DNA of 64,000 nt from JAVVWB01 sp036652335 (GCA_036652335.1 JAVVWB010000010.1:17584-81583), one strand, 5' to 3'. Positions 8,432 to 18,148 are shown, numbered from the stretch's first letter. Numbers and translations: made by a program. The notes: generated by a model not told the origin, from the letters alone.

Positions 8432-9570
8432 CAGGAGTTGACTACATAAACTCCCCACTATCAATAAGAGAAAAATTCGCTTTTACATCGACGAGCGCAA
8501 CAGAATTTCTCACAAAAATAAAACACTCAACGGAAGAATGTATCCTTATTTTTACCTGTAACAGAACGGAACTGATAGTAATATCAGAAACAGATCCAAT
8601 AGAATTACTAAAAAAAGAACGAGGAAACGCAAAATTCTTCACCTATGAAGGCGAAGAGGCAATAGAACACATCTACAACGTAGCGGCAGGTATCTGCTCT
8701 CAAGTCCCTCTTGAAGACCAAATACTTGGACAAGTAAAAGATGCCTTAAACCTATCACAAGCACTAAAATGTTGTGGCCCAACCTTAAGCAAACTCTTTC
8801 AAAGCGCCATATCAGCTGGGAAAGAAATACGGAGTGAAATAAAAAAAGGTAACAACGACACAAGCATATCCGTTGCAAAAATAGCATTTGAAAAAGCACT
8901 AAAAGAACAAACAACCCTCACAGGTAAAAAATGCTTAATTATAGGAAGCGGAGCAACTGGAATGCTCTGCGCACAACTATTTTTAGAAGCAGGCTCAGAT
9001 GTAAAAATGACAATAAGAAGACATCGTAAAGATGGTGCAACTTCCTCCTCTATGATTTCTACCATTTCTTACGACGAAAAAAACAAATACGCTATTCAAG
9101 CGGACATCATAATAGGAGCAACATCAAGTCCACACTTCGTCCTTACAGAAGAAGACTTCAAGGAAAGCGACAAAAAAGTAACAATACTAGACTTGGCAGT
9201 ACCAAGAGACATCTCCACAAAAATAGCAACATACAAGAACGTAACATTATATGACATGGACTCACTTGGATGTCAGCCCATAAAATCTGAATTTATGGAA
9301 GAAATAGAAAAAATACTTCACCATCACAAAACAAAATTTTATGAATGGGAAGAAATAAAAGAATGCGTACCAATGATTGAAGAAATTTGTGACTATGCAG
9401 AACGAGAACTCATAAATACAATAGGCTACAAAAATGAAGAAGAAAAAGAAATATTAGAGGAAGCAGCAAGAAACATGATGAACAAACTTCTCTTTTCCAT
9501 AAAAAACAACGAAGAAATCAACACAGCAAAAACATGTTACCAAGTAATGGCGAAGGCGGCGAAAATATGA
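8416..9570 (+). CDS. hemA: Glutamyl-tRNA reductase HemA
   Basis: HemA reduces glutamyl-tRNA to glutamate-1-semialdehyde with NADPH, the first step of the C5 route to tetrapyrroles. The catalytic cysteine is C48 in FTCNRTEL. The conserved LEDQILGQVKDA region follows, then the NADPH-binding LIIGSGATGMLCAQLFLEAG and the ILDLAVPRDI block. The usual GEDQ signature reads LEDQ here, a mild variant. An AGGAGG site at 8405-8410 sets the start. Placement inside the cbi operon, under a B12 riboswitch, suggests this HemA mainly feeds corrinoid synthesis; no late haem genes are visible in the window. Confidence 0.94.
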   Translation: MQIKIAGVDYINSPLSIREKFAFTSTSATEFLTKIKHSTEECILIFTCNRTELIVISETDPIELLKKERGNAKFFTYEGEEAIEHIYNVAAGICSQVPLEDQILGQVKDALNLSQALKCCGPTLSKLFQSAISAGKEIRSEIKKGNNDTSISVAKIAFEKALKEQTTLTGKKCLIIGSGATGMLCAQLFLEAGSDVKMTIRRHRKDGATSSSMISTISYDEKNKYAIQADIIIGATSSPHFVLTEEDFKESDKKVTILDLAVPRDISTKIATYKNVTLYDMDSLGCQPIKSEFMEEIEKILHHHKTKFYEWEEIKECVPMIEEICDYAERELINTIGYKNEEEKEILEEAARNMMNKLLFSIKNNEEINTAKTCYQVMAKAAKI

Positions 9571-10286
9571 TATACGTAGTAGGATTAGGCCCAGGCAAAA
9601 AAGACCAAATGACAAAAAGAGCCCTTGATACTCTTGATAAATGTGATGTCATAATTGGATACAAAGCATATATCGACCTTATAAAAGATTGTTATGATGA
9701 TAAAAAAGAACTTGTTTCCTCTCCCATGAAAGGAGAAACATCAAGATGTCACATGGCCCTAGAACGTGCCCTAAACGGTGACACCGTCGCAATCGTATCA
9801 AGTGGAGACCCAGGAGTATACGGAATGGCAGGCATCATGTTAGAAATTGCACAAGGAAAAACCGAAGTTGAAATAGTTCCAGGAATGACAGCGGCATGCA
9901 CAGCTGCTGCGATACTAGGCGCTCCCCTTATGCATGACTTTGCAATTATAAGTTTAAGTGACCTCCTTACCCCATGGGAACTCATAGAAAAAAGACTAAC
10001 ACTTGCAGGAGAAGCAGACTTCATAGTATGTCTATACAACCCTGCAAGCCATGGTCGTCCAGATCATCTACGTAAAGCAGTAGAAATACTACTACAATCA
10101 AAAAGCCCAGAAACTCCAGCTGGATGGGTCAAAAACGCTGGACGAGACGGAGAAGAGTACGGTGTAACTACTTTGGACAAAATTGCAGATGAGCCAATAA
10201 ACATGTTCACAACAGTAATAATCGGCAACTCTACAACGAAAATTCAAAATGGGAAAATGCTAACTCCCAGAGGATATAAAATATAA
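9567..10286 (+). CDS. cbiH: Cobalt-factor III C17-methyltransferase CbiH
   Basis: CbiH methylates C17 and contracts the macrocycle ring. The 239-residue protein begins MIYVVGLGPGKKDQMT and contains the CbiH/CobJ-specific IIGYKAYIDLI, VSSGDPGVYGMAG, VPGMTAACTAAAILGAPLMHDFAIISLSD-type block and VCLYNPASHGRPDHLRKA. I place the start at 9567, where the ATG overlaps the hemA stop (ATGA); an earlier in-frame ATG at 9534 would add residues lying within hemA. Splitting the cbi genes by hemA is unusual in order but common in content. Confidence 0.94.
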   Translation: MIYVVGLGPGKKDQMTKRALDTLDKCDVIIGYKAYIDLIKDCYDDKKELVSSPMKGETSRCHMALERALNGDTVAIVSSGDPGVYGMAGIMLEIAQGKTEVEIVPGMTAACTAAAILGAPLMHDFAIISLSDLLTPWELIEKRLTLAGEADFIVCLYNPASHGRPDHLRKAVEILLQSKSPETPAGWVKNAGRDGEEYGVTTLDKIADEPINMFTTVIIGNSTTKIQNGKMLTPRGYKI

Positions 10287-10289
10287 AAA

Positions 10290-11522
10290 ATGAGACAACA
10301 ACTACTTGTATTTGGTGGAACAACTGAAGCACGTGAAATACTAGAAAGTGGCATACCAATGTTCTACTCTGCTGCCACAGAATATGGCACGCAAATAACG
10401 GGAGAAAAAACAAACACAGAAAACCTCACAGGGCGCATGAACGAAGAAGAAATTACAAACTTCCTCCTTCACAACGAAATCAAATGTGTTATTGATGCTA
10501 CACATCCATACGCTATTGAAGTATCAAAAAACATAAAAAATGCTTGCACCCAAACAAAAACACCACTTATAAGAATAGCTAGACCATCCACTCAAATTAC
10601 AAAAGAAACAATAGTTGTTGAAAATTGTAAAGAAGCGATAAAACACCTAAACACAACAAATAAAAAAATACTTCTAACAGTCGGCAGTAAAGAACTACAC
10701 CAATTTACTGATGTAGAAAACTACAAAAATCGTATTTATCCAAGAGTTTTACCAACATCAGCTGTAATTAAAGAATGTGAGAACCTTGGCTTTGACATAG
10801 GGAAAATAATTGCAATGCAAGGACCATTCACAGAAGAAATGAACACTGCCCTCCTAAAACAAACGGGAGCAACTATCCTTGTAACAAAAGATGGAGGAAA
10901 AGCAGGAGGGACAAAAGAAAAACTTGACGCTGCAAACAAAAACAACACCGAAATTATAATTATAAAACGTCCTCAAGAAGATGGTTATTCTATAGAAGAA
11001 GCATTATCCTTAGTTCGAGAAATATTAAAATTTCCCAAATTACCACTATTTCCAATATACACAAAAATTCAGAACAAAAATGTATTAATAGTGGGCGGAG
11101 GCACAATTGCTTCACGTAGAGCAAAAACACTTTTAGCTTGCGGAGCAAATGTCACAATTATTGCACCTGAAATAAAAGGAACATTTGATAAAAAAATCAA
11201 CATAATAATAAAAAATTATGAACCAAGTGACATAAACAACACATCTATAGTAGTAGCTGCTACAAATAAAAGAGAAATCAACAAATCAGTAGGAGAAGAA
11301 GCACGCAACCGTAACATACCTGTAAGTGTTGCAGACAACGCAAATGAATCCACATTTTTCTTCCCTTCTCTAATAACAGAAAAAAACATATCAGTATCAG
11401 TTTCATCTGCTGGCACATCACCAAAATTGACAAGAAAGATTTCAGACAAAATCAGAGAAAACTTGCCATTATGGATGACAAACATAAATAATGACACAGA
11501 AAATAATGAGGTACAAAAATGA
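10290..11522 (+). CDS. cbiJ: Fusion of precorrin-6A reductase (CbiJ) and precorrin-2 dehydrogenase
   Basis: The protein of 410 residues has two enzymes. Residues 1 to about 245 are CbiJ/CobK: LLVFGGTTEAREIL, then CVIDATHPYAIEVSKN and VLPTSAVIKECENLGF. Residues about 250-410 are a complete precorrin-2 dehydrogenase of the SirC/Met8/CysG-N type: LPLFPIYTKIQNKNVLIVG with the NAD-binding GGG, ANVTIIAPE, VVAATNKREINKSV, and FFFPSLITEKNISVSVSSAG. The C-terminal half oxidises precorrin-2 to sirohydrochlorin, the CbiK substrate; the N-terminal half reduces a much later intermediate. Both use nicotinamide cofactors. The gene starts three bases after cbiH and overlaps hemC by four. No separate sirC is seen, so this half may be the only one in the operon. 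Confidence 0.9.
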   Translation: MRQQLLVFGGTTEAREILESGIPMFYSAATEYGTQITGEKTNTENLTGRMNEEEITNFLLHNEIKCVIDATHPYAIEVSKNIKNACTQTKTPLIRIARPSTQITKETIVVENCKEAIKHLNTTNKKILLTVGSKELHQFTDVENYKNRIYPRVLPTSAVIKECENLGFDIGKIIAMQGPFTEEMNTALLKQTGATILVTKDGGKAGGTKEKLDAANKNNTEIIIIKRPQEDGYSIEEALSLVREILKFPKLPLFPIYTKIQNKNVLIVGGGTIASRRAKTLLACGANVTIIAPEIKGTFDKKINIIIKNYEPSDINNTSIVVAATNKREINKSVGEEARNRNIPVSVADNANESTFFFPSLITEKNISVSVSSAGTSPKLTRKISDKIRENLPLWMTNINNDTENNEVQK

Positions 11523-12409
11523 AAAAGACAATAAAAATAGGAAGCAGAAAAAGTCTCTTAGCTGTTGCCCAAACAAACATACTAATAAATATACTAAAAC
11601 AAAAATACCCACAAACAGATTTTCAACTTGTAACAATGGACACATCAGGAGACAGAAACATGAAACCATTCTCTGATGTAACAGATAAATTCGGGATAAA
11701 AGGACTCTTCACAAAAGAGTTGGAAGAAGCTCTTACTTCAGGAGAAATAGACATAGCAGTTCACAGCTTAAAAGACATACCTATGACAGAAAACCCTCAA
11801 CTTCCCATTGTTGCACTATCAAAAAGAGAAGACGCAAGAGATGCATCACTACTACCTCAAGACATTAAAGAATATGATGGAGGAACAATAGGATGCTCCT
11901 CTTCAAGACGCAAACTACAGTTATCAAACATCTATAAAAATTGTAAAGTTGAACCGGTAAGAGGAAACATAATTACAAGAATAAAAAAACTAGATAACCA
12001 CGAATTTTCAATGATTATACTTGCAGCAGCCGGACTAAAAAGAGCTGGGATGCAAGAAAGAATAAACAAATACTTTTCTGTGGACGAAATAATACCAGCA
12101 CCAGGCCAAGGAGTGCTGGCATGTCAAGGCAAAAAAGGCACAGACTACTCATGGCTTGAAGTAATAAAAGACAAAGAAACAGAAATATGTGTAAAAGCAG
12201 AACGCACATTCTCAGCTCTCCTAGGCGGAGGCTGTACTTCTCCTGTAGGAGCTTATGCAGAAATAAACAACAACAATCTAATATTACGAGGCTTCTATCT
12301 TGATGAAAAAACAGGAACACCACTAAAAGGGAAACTTACAGGCTCAATAAATGAACCAGAAAAACTGGCAAAAGAACTTGCTACCCTTTTGTCAAAAGGA
12401 GAATTCTAA
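11519..12409 (+). CDS. hemC: Porphobilinogen deaminase HemC
   Basis: HemC polymerises four porphobilinogens to hydroxymethylbilane. The 296-residue protein shows the N-terminal IKIGSRKSLLAVAQT, the VHSLKDIP motif at residues 81-88 containing the catalytic aspartate region, and the arginine-rich GCSSSRRKLQL. The dipyrromethane-cofactor cysteine is C239 in LLGGGCTSPVGAYAE. The ATG overlaps the preceding stop codon (ATGA). Together with HemA, HemL, HemB and HemD it gives the operon its own uroporphyrinogen III supply. Confidence 0.95.
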   Translation: MKKTIKIGSRKSLLAVAQTNILINILKQKYPQTDFQLVTMDTSGDRNMKPFSDVTDKFGIKGLFTKELEEALTSGEIDIAVHSLKDIPMTENPQLPIVALSKREDARDASLLPQDIKEYDGGTIGCSSSRRKLQLSNIYKNCKVEPVRGNIITRIKKLDNHEFSMIILAAAGLKRAGMQERINKYFSVDEIIPAPGQGVLACQGKKGTDYSWLEVIKDKETEICVKAERTFSALLGGGCTSPVGAYAEINNNNLILRGFYLDEKTGTPLKGKLTGSINEPEKLAKELATLLSKGEF

Positions 12410-12410
12410 A

Positions 12411-13859
12411 ATGAAAAAAGGAAAAGTTTGGCTTGTCGGAGCAGGTCCTGGAGACCCATCACTATTAACAATAAAAGCCTCTGAACTAATAAAAGAAGCA
12501 GATGTCATCGTATATGACAGATTAGTAGGAGAAGGAATCCTCTCTCAAATCCCTGAAAAAACAAAAATGATAAACGTGGGAAAAGAAGGTGGATCACACC
12601 CGATACCACAAAAAGAAATAGAACTCATACTAGTAAAAGAAGCACTCCTTGGCAATAAAGTTATACGTCTCAAAGGTGGAGATCCTTTTGTCTTTGGACG
12701 TGGAGGAGAAGAAATAGAAGCCCTCATAGCAAACGATATTGAATATGAAGTTGTGCCTGGTATAACCTCTGCTATAGCCGCACCCTCTTCAGCTGGGATA
12801 CCTGTAACACACAGAGGAGTAGCAAACTCGCTACACATCATAACGGCTCACACAAAAGAGGGTAAAATAGCAGAAACAGACTACTCTGCACTTGTAAAAT
12901 TGGGAGGCACACTTGTATTTCTAATGGGCGTAACAGCAATCCCAGACATATGCACATCTCTTATAGAAAATGGTATGTCAGAAAAAACTCCTATAGCAGG
13001 GATACACTCAGGGACAACAGCCCAACAATACAAAATAACTGGCACACTAAAAGATTTCCCTGACATAGCTGTAAGAGAAAAATTAAAAGCACCTTCTGTA
13101 ATCGTAGTAGGAAACGTAGTTCCACTAGGGACAAAATATGAATGGAAAAAACTTCTGCCTCTAAATGGTAAAAAAATAGCAATAACACGTCCTAAAAATA
13201 GAAGTGCAAAACTCTCTAAAATTTTAAGAGACAAAGGCGCAGAAGTTCTTGAACTACCCACAATACAAACAGAAACAATAAACATAGACCTTCCAGATTT
13301 TGCCAAATATGACTGGATTTGTTTCACAAGTATCACTGGAGTTGAAAGCCTATTTGAGAACTTAGAAAGACTCGGACAAGACATACGTTCACTGGGAAAT
13401 ATCAAAATAGCAGCAATTGGAAATTCAACCGCTACACAACTTAGAAAACACGGACTAAAAGTAGATTTAATTCCAGAAACATATGACGGAATATCTATGG
13501 CAGAAGAACTATATAAAAAAGCAAAAGAAGACAAAATTTTACTACTGCGTGCGGAAGCAGGATCAGATGAAATGACAAAATTCCTAAAAGAAAAAAGTAT
13601 GAATTACACAGAAATCCATATATACAAAACAAAATACACAGAAAAATCGATAACTCCAAGCTACATAGACACAATACTCTTTACAAGTGCGTCAACAGTA
13701 AAGGGCTTTATAAAAACATATCCCAAATTAACCCCTCAATATGTCTGTTGCATAGGGAAACAAACAGCACTTGAAGCCCAAAAAGCCGGATACAAAAACA
13801 TAAAAATTGCAAAAAAAGCGACACTAAATGACTTGGTAGAAATTGTGGAGGAAAACTAA
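12411..13859 (+). CDS. cobA-hemD: Uroporphyrinogen-III methyltransferase/synthase fusion CobA-HemD
   Basis: This 482-residue protein fuses SUMT (residues 1 to about 245) with uroporphyrinogen-III synthase (about 255-482). The SUMT part has VWLVGAGPGDPSLLTIKA, VIYDRLV-type text, VIRLKGGDPFVFGRGGEE and VVPGITSAIAAPSSAGIPVTHR. The HemD part begins at KIAITRPKNRSAKLSK and includes FTSITGVESLFENL and DTILFTSASTVKGF. It closes the macrocycle and then methylates C2 and C7 to precorrin-2. I start at 12411, one base after the hemC stop, with AAAAGGAG upstream; an earlier in-frame ATG at 12351 lies inside hemC. The fusion is common in Firmicutes. Confidence 0.95.
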   Translation: MKKGKVWLVGAGPGDPSLLTIKASELIKEADVIVYDRLVGEGILSQIPEKTKMINVGKEGGSHPIPQKEIELILVKEALLGNKVIRLKGGDPFVFGRGGEEIEALIANDIEYEVVPGITSAIAAPSSAGIPVTHRGVANSLHIITAHTKEGKIAETDYSALVKLGGTLVFLMGVTAIPDICTSLIENGMSEKTPIAGIHSGTTAQQYKITGTLKDFPDIAVREKLKAPSVIVVGNVVPLGTKYEWKKLLPLNGKKIAITRPKNRSAKLSKILRDKGAEVLELPTIQTETINIDLPDFAKYDWICFTSITGVESLFENLERLGQDIRSLGNIKIAAIGNSTATQLRKHGLKVDLIPETYDGISMAEELYKKAKEDKILLLRAEAGSDEMTKFLKEKSMNYTEIHIYKTKYTEKSITPSYIDTILFTSASTVKGFIKTYPKLTPQYVCCIGKQTALEAQKAGYKNIKIAKKATLNDLVEIVEEN

Positions 13860-13861
13860 CA

Positions 13862-14836
13862 ATGATAATTAGACCTAGACGACTAAGACAAAACGAAAAC
13901 ATAAGAAATATGGTAGCAGAAACAAAACTAGCACCATCAATGTTTACATACCCTATCTTTATAAAAGAGGGTAAAAATCTCATAGAAGACATAGAAGCAA
14001 TGCCAGGACAAAAGAGATATAGTCCAGACAACTTCCCTCTTATATTGGAAAAAGTACAAAAAGCAGGCATAACCTCTGTACTACTATTTGGAATTCCGAA
14101 AACAAAAGATGAAACAGGAAGTGGTGCTTACGACGACAATGGTGTCGTACAGCAAGCACTAAGAATTGGCAAGAAAAACTTTCCAGACATCACATACATG
14201 GCAGATGTCTGCCTTTGTGAATACACATCACATGGTCACTGTGGTGTACTAAAAGGTAATACCATTGAAAATGACACAACACTCAAATTACTTGAAAAAT
14301 CAGCACTATCATATGCAAATGCAGGAGCAGATGTAATAGCCCCATCAGACATGATGGACGGAAGAATTGCTGCTATCAGAACAGCTCTTGACGCAGAAAA
14401 CATGCAAGACAAACTAATATTTTCATATGCAGTTAAATATGCTTCCGCTTTCTACGGACCATTTAGAGAAGCTGCCGGATCTGCCCCCTCTTTTGGAGAC
14501 AGAAAAAGTTACCAAATGGACCCCCGAAACATAGCAGAAGCAATAAGAGAAGCAAAACTAGACATAGATGAGGGAGCAGACATGATAATGGTCAAGCCAG
14601 GTCTGCCATACTTGGACGTCCTAAAATCAGTAAAAGAAATAAGCCCCGTTCCTGTTGGATCATACTGTGTAAGCGGAGAATACTCCATGATAAAAGCAGC
14701 CGCACAAAATGGATGGATTGACGAAGAAAGAACAGTATCAGAAAGCATGGTTTGTCTTGCAAGAGCAGGTGCAGACATCATCATCACCTACTCTGCACTT
14801 GACATTGCAAAATGGCTGAAAGAAGGGAAACTGTAA
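13862..14836 (+). CDS. hemB: Delta-aminolevulinic acid dehydratase HemB
   Basis: HemB condenses two aminolevulinates to porphobilinogen. The 324-residue protein carries a zinc-type metal site, DVCLCEYTSHGHCG with C117, C119 and C127, so it is a cysteine-ligated Zn enzyme rather than the Mg-only type. The Schiff-base lysines lie in FSYAVKYASAFYGPF and MIMVKPGLPYLD, and the SAPSFGDRKSYQMDP segment is conserved. The start lies two bases after the cobA-hemD stop with GGAGGAAAAC upstream. Zinc dependence is inferred from the cysteine triad. Confidence 0.95.
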   Translation: MIIRPRRLRQNENIRNMVAETKLAPSMFTYPIFIKEGKNLIEDIEAMPGQKRYSPDNFPLILEKVQKAGITSVLLFGIPKTKDETGSGAYDDNGVVQQALRIGKKNFPDITYMADVCLCEYTSHGHCGVLKGNTIENDTTLKLLEKSALSYANAGADVIAPSDMMDGRIAAIRTALDAENMQDKLIFSYAVKYASAFYGPFREAAGSAPSFGDRKSYQMDPRNIAEAIREAKLDIDEGADMIMVKPGLPYLDVLKSVKEISPVPVGSYCVSGEYSMIKAAAQNGWIDEERTVSESMVCLARAGADIIITYSALDIAKWLKEGKL

Positions 14837-14838
14837 TA

Positions 14839-16125
14839 ATGAACAACTCAGAAACATTATTTGAAAGAGCACAAAAAGTAATTCCTGGAGGAGTAAACAG
14901 TCCTGTAAGAGCATTCAAAAGTGTTAATGCAAACCCAATATTTATAAAATCAGCAAACGGAGTAACACTAACAGATGAAGATGGTAAAACATACACTGAC
15001 TACATTGGCTCATGGGGGCCAATGATACTTGGACACAATAATTCTCAAATATCAAAAGCTATAACAGAAGCTCTTAGCCACGGCACAAGCTACGGACTCC
15101 CTACAAAAAGTGAAGTCGAAATGGCAGAACTAATAACAGAAATAGTCCCCTCTATAGAAATGGTACGAATGGTATCATCTGGTACAGAAGCTGTTTTAAG
15201 CGTACTTAGACTCGCAAGAGGCTACACAGGGAAAGACATGATAGTAAAATTTGAAGGTTGCTACCATGGACACTCCGACTCAATGCTAGTAAAAGCAGGA
15301 TCAGGACTTGCAACAGCAGGACAGCCAAACAGTGCTGGCGTAACAAAAGAAACAGCAGCAGACACCATTACATGTAGATATAACGACCTACAATCAGTAA
15401 AAGAAGTATTTGCAAAATATAAAGACAAAATTGCAGCAATAATAGTTGAACCTGTTGCAGCAAACATGGGAGTAATTCCTCCCCTTCCTGGATTTTTACA
15501 AGGATTAAGAGAAATAACAGAAGAAAACAACGCCCTACTAATATTTGATGAAGTAATAACAGGATTTAGACTCTCCATTAACTGTGCATCAACGTATTTT
15601 GGGATAAAACCCGACCTACAAACATTTGGCAAAATAATCGGAGGAGGCTTACCTGTTGGTGCTTACGGAGGCAGAAAAGAAATCATGCAACAAATCTCTC
15701 CTCTAGGCCCAGTCTACCAGGCAGGGACACTATCTGGGAACCCAATAGCAATGGCAGCAGGAATAACAGCGCTAAAAAAATTAAAAGAACACCCAGAAAT
15801 ATATAGTGAAATAAACAAAAACGCCAAAACTCTAAAAACAGGGCTAATAGAAATATTCAAAGAAAACCAAATTGATGCACAAGTACAAGGGATAGAATCG
15901 CTCATAACAATATTTTTTACAAACGAACCAGTCACATCATATGACGAAGCAAAAAAATCAGACACACAGAGATACGCACGGTGGTTTAAAGGACTTTTAG
16001 AAAACGGAATAGTTGTAGCACCATCACAATTTGAAGCTCTCTTTCTCTCAAATCTTCATACAGAAAAGGAAATAGGACAATTTCTAAATGTAGCCAGAAA
16101 GATTGTATCCTCAGAAAATTTTTAA
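14839..16125 (+). CDS. hemL: Glutamate-1-semialdehyde 2,1-aminomutase HemL
   Basis: HemL is a PLP enzyme that converts glutamate-1-semialdehyde, the HemA product, to 5-aminolevulinate. The 428-residue protein begins SETLFERAQKVIPGGVNSPV, the family hallmark. It has VSSGTEAVLSVLRLARG, GCYHGHSDSMLVKAGSG, the IFDEVITGFR aspartate, and the PLP lysine in TFGKIIGGGLPVGAYGG. I use the ATG at 14839, two bases after hemB; the in-frame ATG at 14812 lies inside hemB. GAAGGGA sits upstream as ribosome site. It acts as a homodimer in known relatives. Confidence 0.95.
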   Translation: MNNSETLFERAQKVIPGGVNSPVRAFKSVNANPIFIKSANGVTLTDEDGKTYTDYIGSWGPMILGHNNSQISKAITEALSHGTSYGLPTKSEVEMAELITEIVPSIEMVRMVSSGTEAVLSVLRLARGYTGKDMIVKFEGCYHGHSDSMLVKAGSGLATAGQPNSAGVTKETAADTITCRYNDLQSVKEVFAKYKDKIAAIIVEPVAANMGVIPPLPGFLQGLREITEENNALLIFDEVITGFRLSINCASTYFGIKPDLQTFGKIIGGGLPVGAYGGRKEIMQQISPLGPVYQAGTLSGNPIAMAAGITALKKLKEHPEIYSEINKNAKTLKTGLIEIFKENQIDAQVQGIESLITIFFTNEPVTSYDEAKKSDTQRYARWFKGLLENGIVVAPSQFEALFLSNLHTEKEIGQFLNVARKIVSSENF

Positions 16126-16141
16126 ACAGGAGAACAAAAAA

Positions 16142-16636
16142 ATGAAACTAGGACAATTTCAAATATATACGGGCAACGGGAAAGGCAAAAGCACTGCAAT
16201 GTTTGGGCTATGCTTTAGAGCATTGGGGCGAGGATTTAAAATTAAAATATTCCAAATGAGAAAAAACCAAGAATGCGGAGAACATATATCAGCGAAGAAA
16301 ATCGGACTCGACATAATACAATGTCCGGTAGGAAGACATGGAGAAATCTGTGCACAACCATGTCCTCTCTACCTTGAAGCAATGGAAGCCCTAAAAAACG
16401 AAAACCTAGACATACTAGTAATAGACGAAATGATGGAAGCTCTTCGTTGCGGATGTATAACAAAAGAACAGGCACTTGCCATGATAGACGCTAGACCTGA
16501 AGAAACAGAACTAATCATGACAGGACGTAATGTCCCCGAAGAAATACTCGAAAAAGCTAACCTAGTAACCTCAATGGAACCTATAAAGCACTATTTTAAA
16601 AAAGGTATCCCTGCAAGAGAGGGGATCGAATACTAA
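16142..16636 (+). CDS. cobO: Corrinoid adenosyltransferase, CobA/BtuR/CobO type
   Basis: This enzyme transfers the adenosyl group of ATP to Co(I) corrinoids. The 164-residue protein has the P-loop GNGKGKSTA (residues 11-19) near the N-terminus, GRGFKIKIFQMRK, VIDEMMEALRCGCI (Walker B-like) and ELIMTGRNVPEEIL, all of the CobO family. The start at 16142 follows an AGGAG site; the in-frame ATG at 16103 lies within hemL. It is shorter than E. coli BtuR because the N-terminal extension is missing. It abuts cbiP, whose substrate it makes. Confidence 0.92.
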   Translation: MKLGQFQIYTGNGKGKSTAMFGLCFRALGRGFKIKIFQMRKNQECGEHISAKKIGLDIIQCPVGRHGEICAQPCPLYLEAMEALKNENLDILVIDEMMEALRCGCITKEQALAMIDARPEETELIMTGRNVPEEILEKANLVTSMEPIKHYFKKGIPAREGIEY

Positions 16637-18136
16637 ATGAAAGGTCTAATGATACAGGGAACAAGTAGCGACAGCGGTAAAAGCTTTATTGTCACAGCTC
16701 TATGTCGACTCTTCTCAGACATGGGCTACAACGTATGTCCCTTTAAATCCCAAAACATGTCCAACAACTCATGTGTCACAGTCGATGGGAAAGAAATGGG
16801 ACGTGCTCAAGGGGTACAGGCAGAGGCTGCAAGACATGAACCAGAAGTATATATGAACCCTATTCTCCTTAAACCACGAAAAGACACCTCTTCTGAAATA
16901 GTACTACTTGGGAAAGTTTGGGATGCCCCGTGCGACAAGAACTACTATAGATCTTTCACAATGACCAAAGGACTTGAAGTTCTTCGCTCCACCTTAAAAT
17001 ACATAGAAAACAACTTTGATCTAATAATTTCAGAAGGAGCGGGCAGTCCTGCAGAAATAAACCTAAACAAGGGAGAAATAGTGAATATGCGTGTCGCAAA
17101 TGAGGCAGACATACCCGTCGTACTCATTACGGACGTAGACAGAGGTGGCTCTCTTGCCTCTATAGTAGGCACACTAGAACTTCTAGAAGAAAATAAAAGT
17201 AGAGTAAAAGGAATCATATTCAACAAATTTAGAGGAGACATATCCCTATTTACAGACGCAGTCGAATGGCTTGAAAAGAAAACAGGGGTGAAAGTCCTCG
17301 GTGTAATGCCTTACCTCAAAGACATCGTAATAGAAGCTGAAGACGTAATGAGCATTAACTGGGACAAAAAAGAAAACAACATCACAGAAAAAATAACAAT
17401 AGGCGTTGTAAAATTTCCACGAGTATCAAACCATACAGACATAGAAGCATTTAGATTTGAAAATGATGTAAAAATCGAAAAAATTGACAATGCAACATCA
17501 TTTGATACATTGGACGCAATAATACTACCTGGGACAAAAAGCTCAGTTCTAGACATGAAATACCTCACAGATACAGGACTTGCAGAAAAAATAAAGAATT
17601 TTGCGTCAAAAGGTGGAATAGTATACGGAATATGTGGCGGATACCAAATGATGGGAGAAAAAATAGACGACAACAACCTCAAAGACAATGAATCAATAAA
17701 AGAAATAAATGGTCTTGGACTCCTACCAGTCACAACTACATTTGAAAACGAAAAAACCACAATAAGAAGTGACGGTAAAACAATACATCCATACTTTGAA
17801 AATAATATCGACGTAAAAGGATACGAAATACACTTTGGCAAAACAGTCTTTACAAAAAACAAAGGCAAATACAAAGCTCTACTTGAAATAAACGGCAAAG
17901 AAGACGGAGCGTCCAACGAAAACTTCACACTCGCCGGCTCATATCTACACAACATCTTCCACAATGATACATTCAGGAATAAATGGCTAAACAAAATAAG
18001 AAAAGCTAAAGGGATAGAAGAGCAAAAAGTAGTAGACTCAACTGCTGCGAAAGAACGAGCGTACGACATCTTAGCAGAAGAACTCAAAAAAAATATAGAC
18101 ATAGACTATCTCACAAAAGAAATAATGAAACTGTAA
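16637..18136 (+). CDS. cbiP: Cobyric acid synthase CbiP (CobQ)
   Basis: CbiP amidates the b, d, e and g side chains of adenosylcobyrinate a,c-diamide using glutamine and ATP. The 499-residue protein has an N-terminal dethiobiotin-synthetase-like ATPase (MIQGTSSDSGKSFIVTALC) with CPFKSQNMSNNS. A class-I glutaminase-like C-terminal domain has its cysteine in YGICGGYQMMG and its histidine in GSYLHNIFHND. Both domains look intact. It starts directly after the cobO stop with no spacer, so it is coupled to it. Confidence 0.95.
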   Translation: MKGLMIQGTSSDSGKSFIVTALCRLFSDMGYNVCPFKSQNMSNNSCVTVDGKEMGRAQGVQAEAARHEPEVYMNPILLKPRKDTSSEIVLLGKVWDAPCDKNYYRSFTMTKGLEVLRSTLKYIENNFDLIISEGAGSPAEINLNKGEIVNMRVANEADIPVVLITDVDRGGSLASIVGTLELLEENKSRVKGIIFNKFRGDISLFTDAVEWLEKKTGVKVLGVMPYLKDIVIEAEDVMSINWDKKENNITEKITIGVVKFPRVSNHTDIEAFRFENDVKIEKIDNATSFDTLDAIILPGTKSSVLDMKYLTDTGLAEKIKNFASKGGIVYGICGGYQMMGEKIDDNNLKDNESIKEINGLGLLPVTTTFENEKTTIRSDGKTIHPYFENNIDVKGYEIHFGKTVFTKNKGKYKALLEINGKEDGASNENFTLAGSYLHNIFHNDTFRNKWLNKIRKAKGIEEQKVVDSTAAKERAYDILAEELKKNIDIDYLTKEIMKL

Positions 18137-18148
18137 AAGAGGGTAAAA

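Noticed and set aside
12881..13534. Open frame of 217 codons on the minus strand inside cobA-hemD
   Set aside because: It is antisense to a well-supported gene with clear motifs, and its translation is Ser/Phe/Ile-rich, as expected for the reverse of A-rich coding sequence.
17311..18102. Open frame of 263 codons on the minus strand inside cbiP
   Set aside because: It is an antisense shadow in A-rich DNA; no family motif and no ribosome site, while cbiP is unmistakable.
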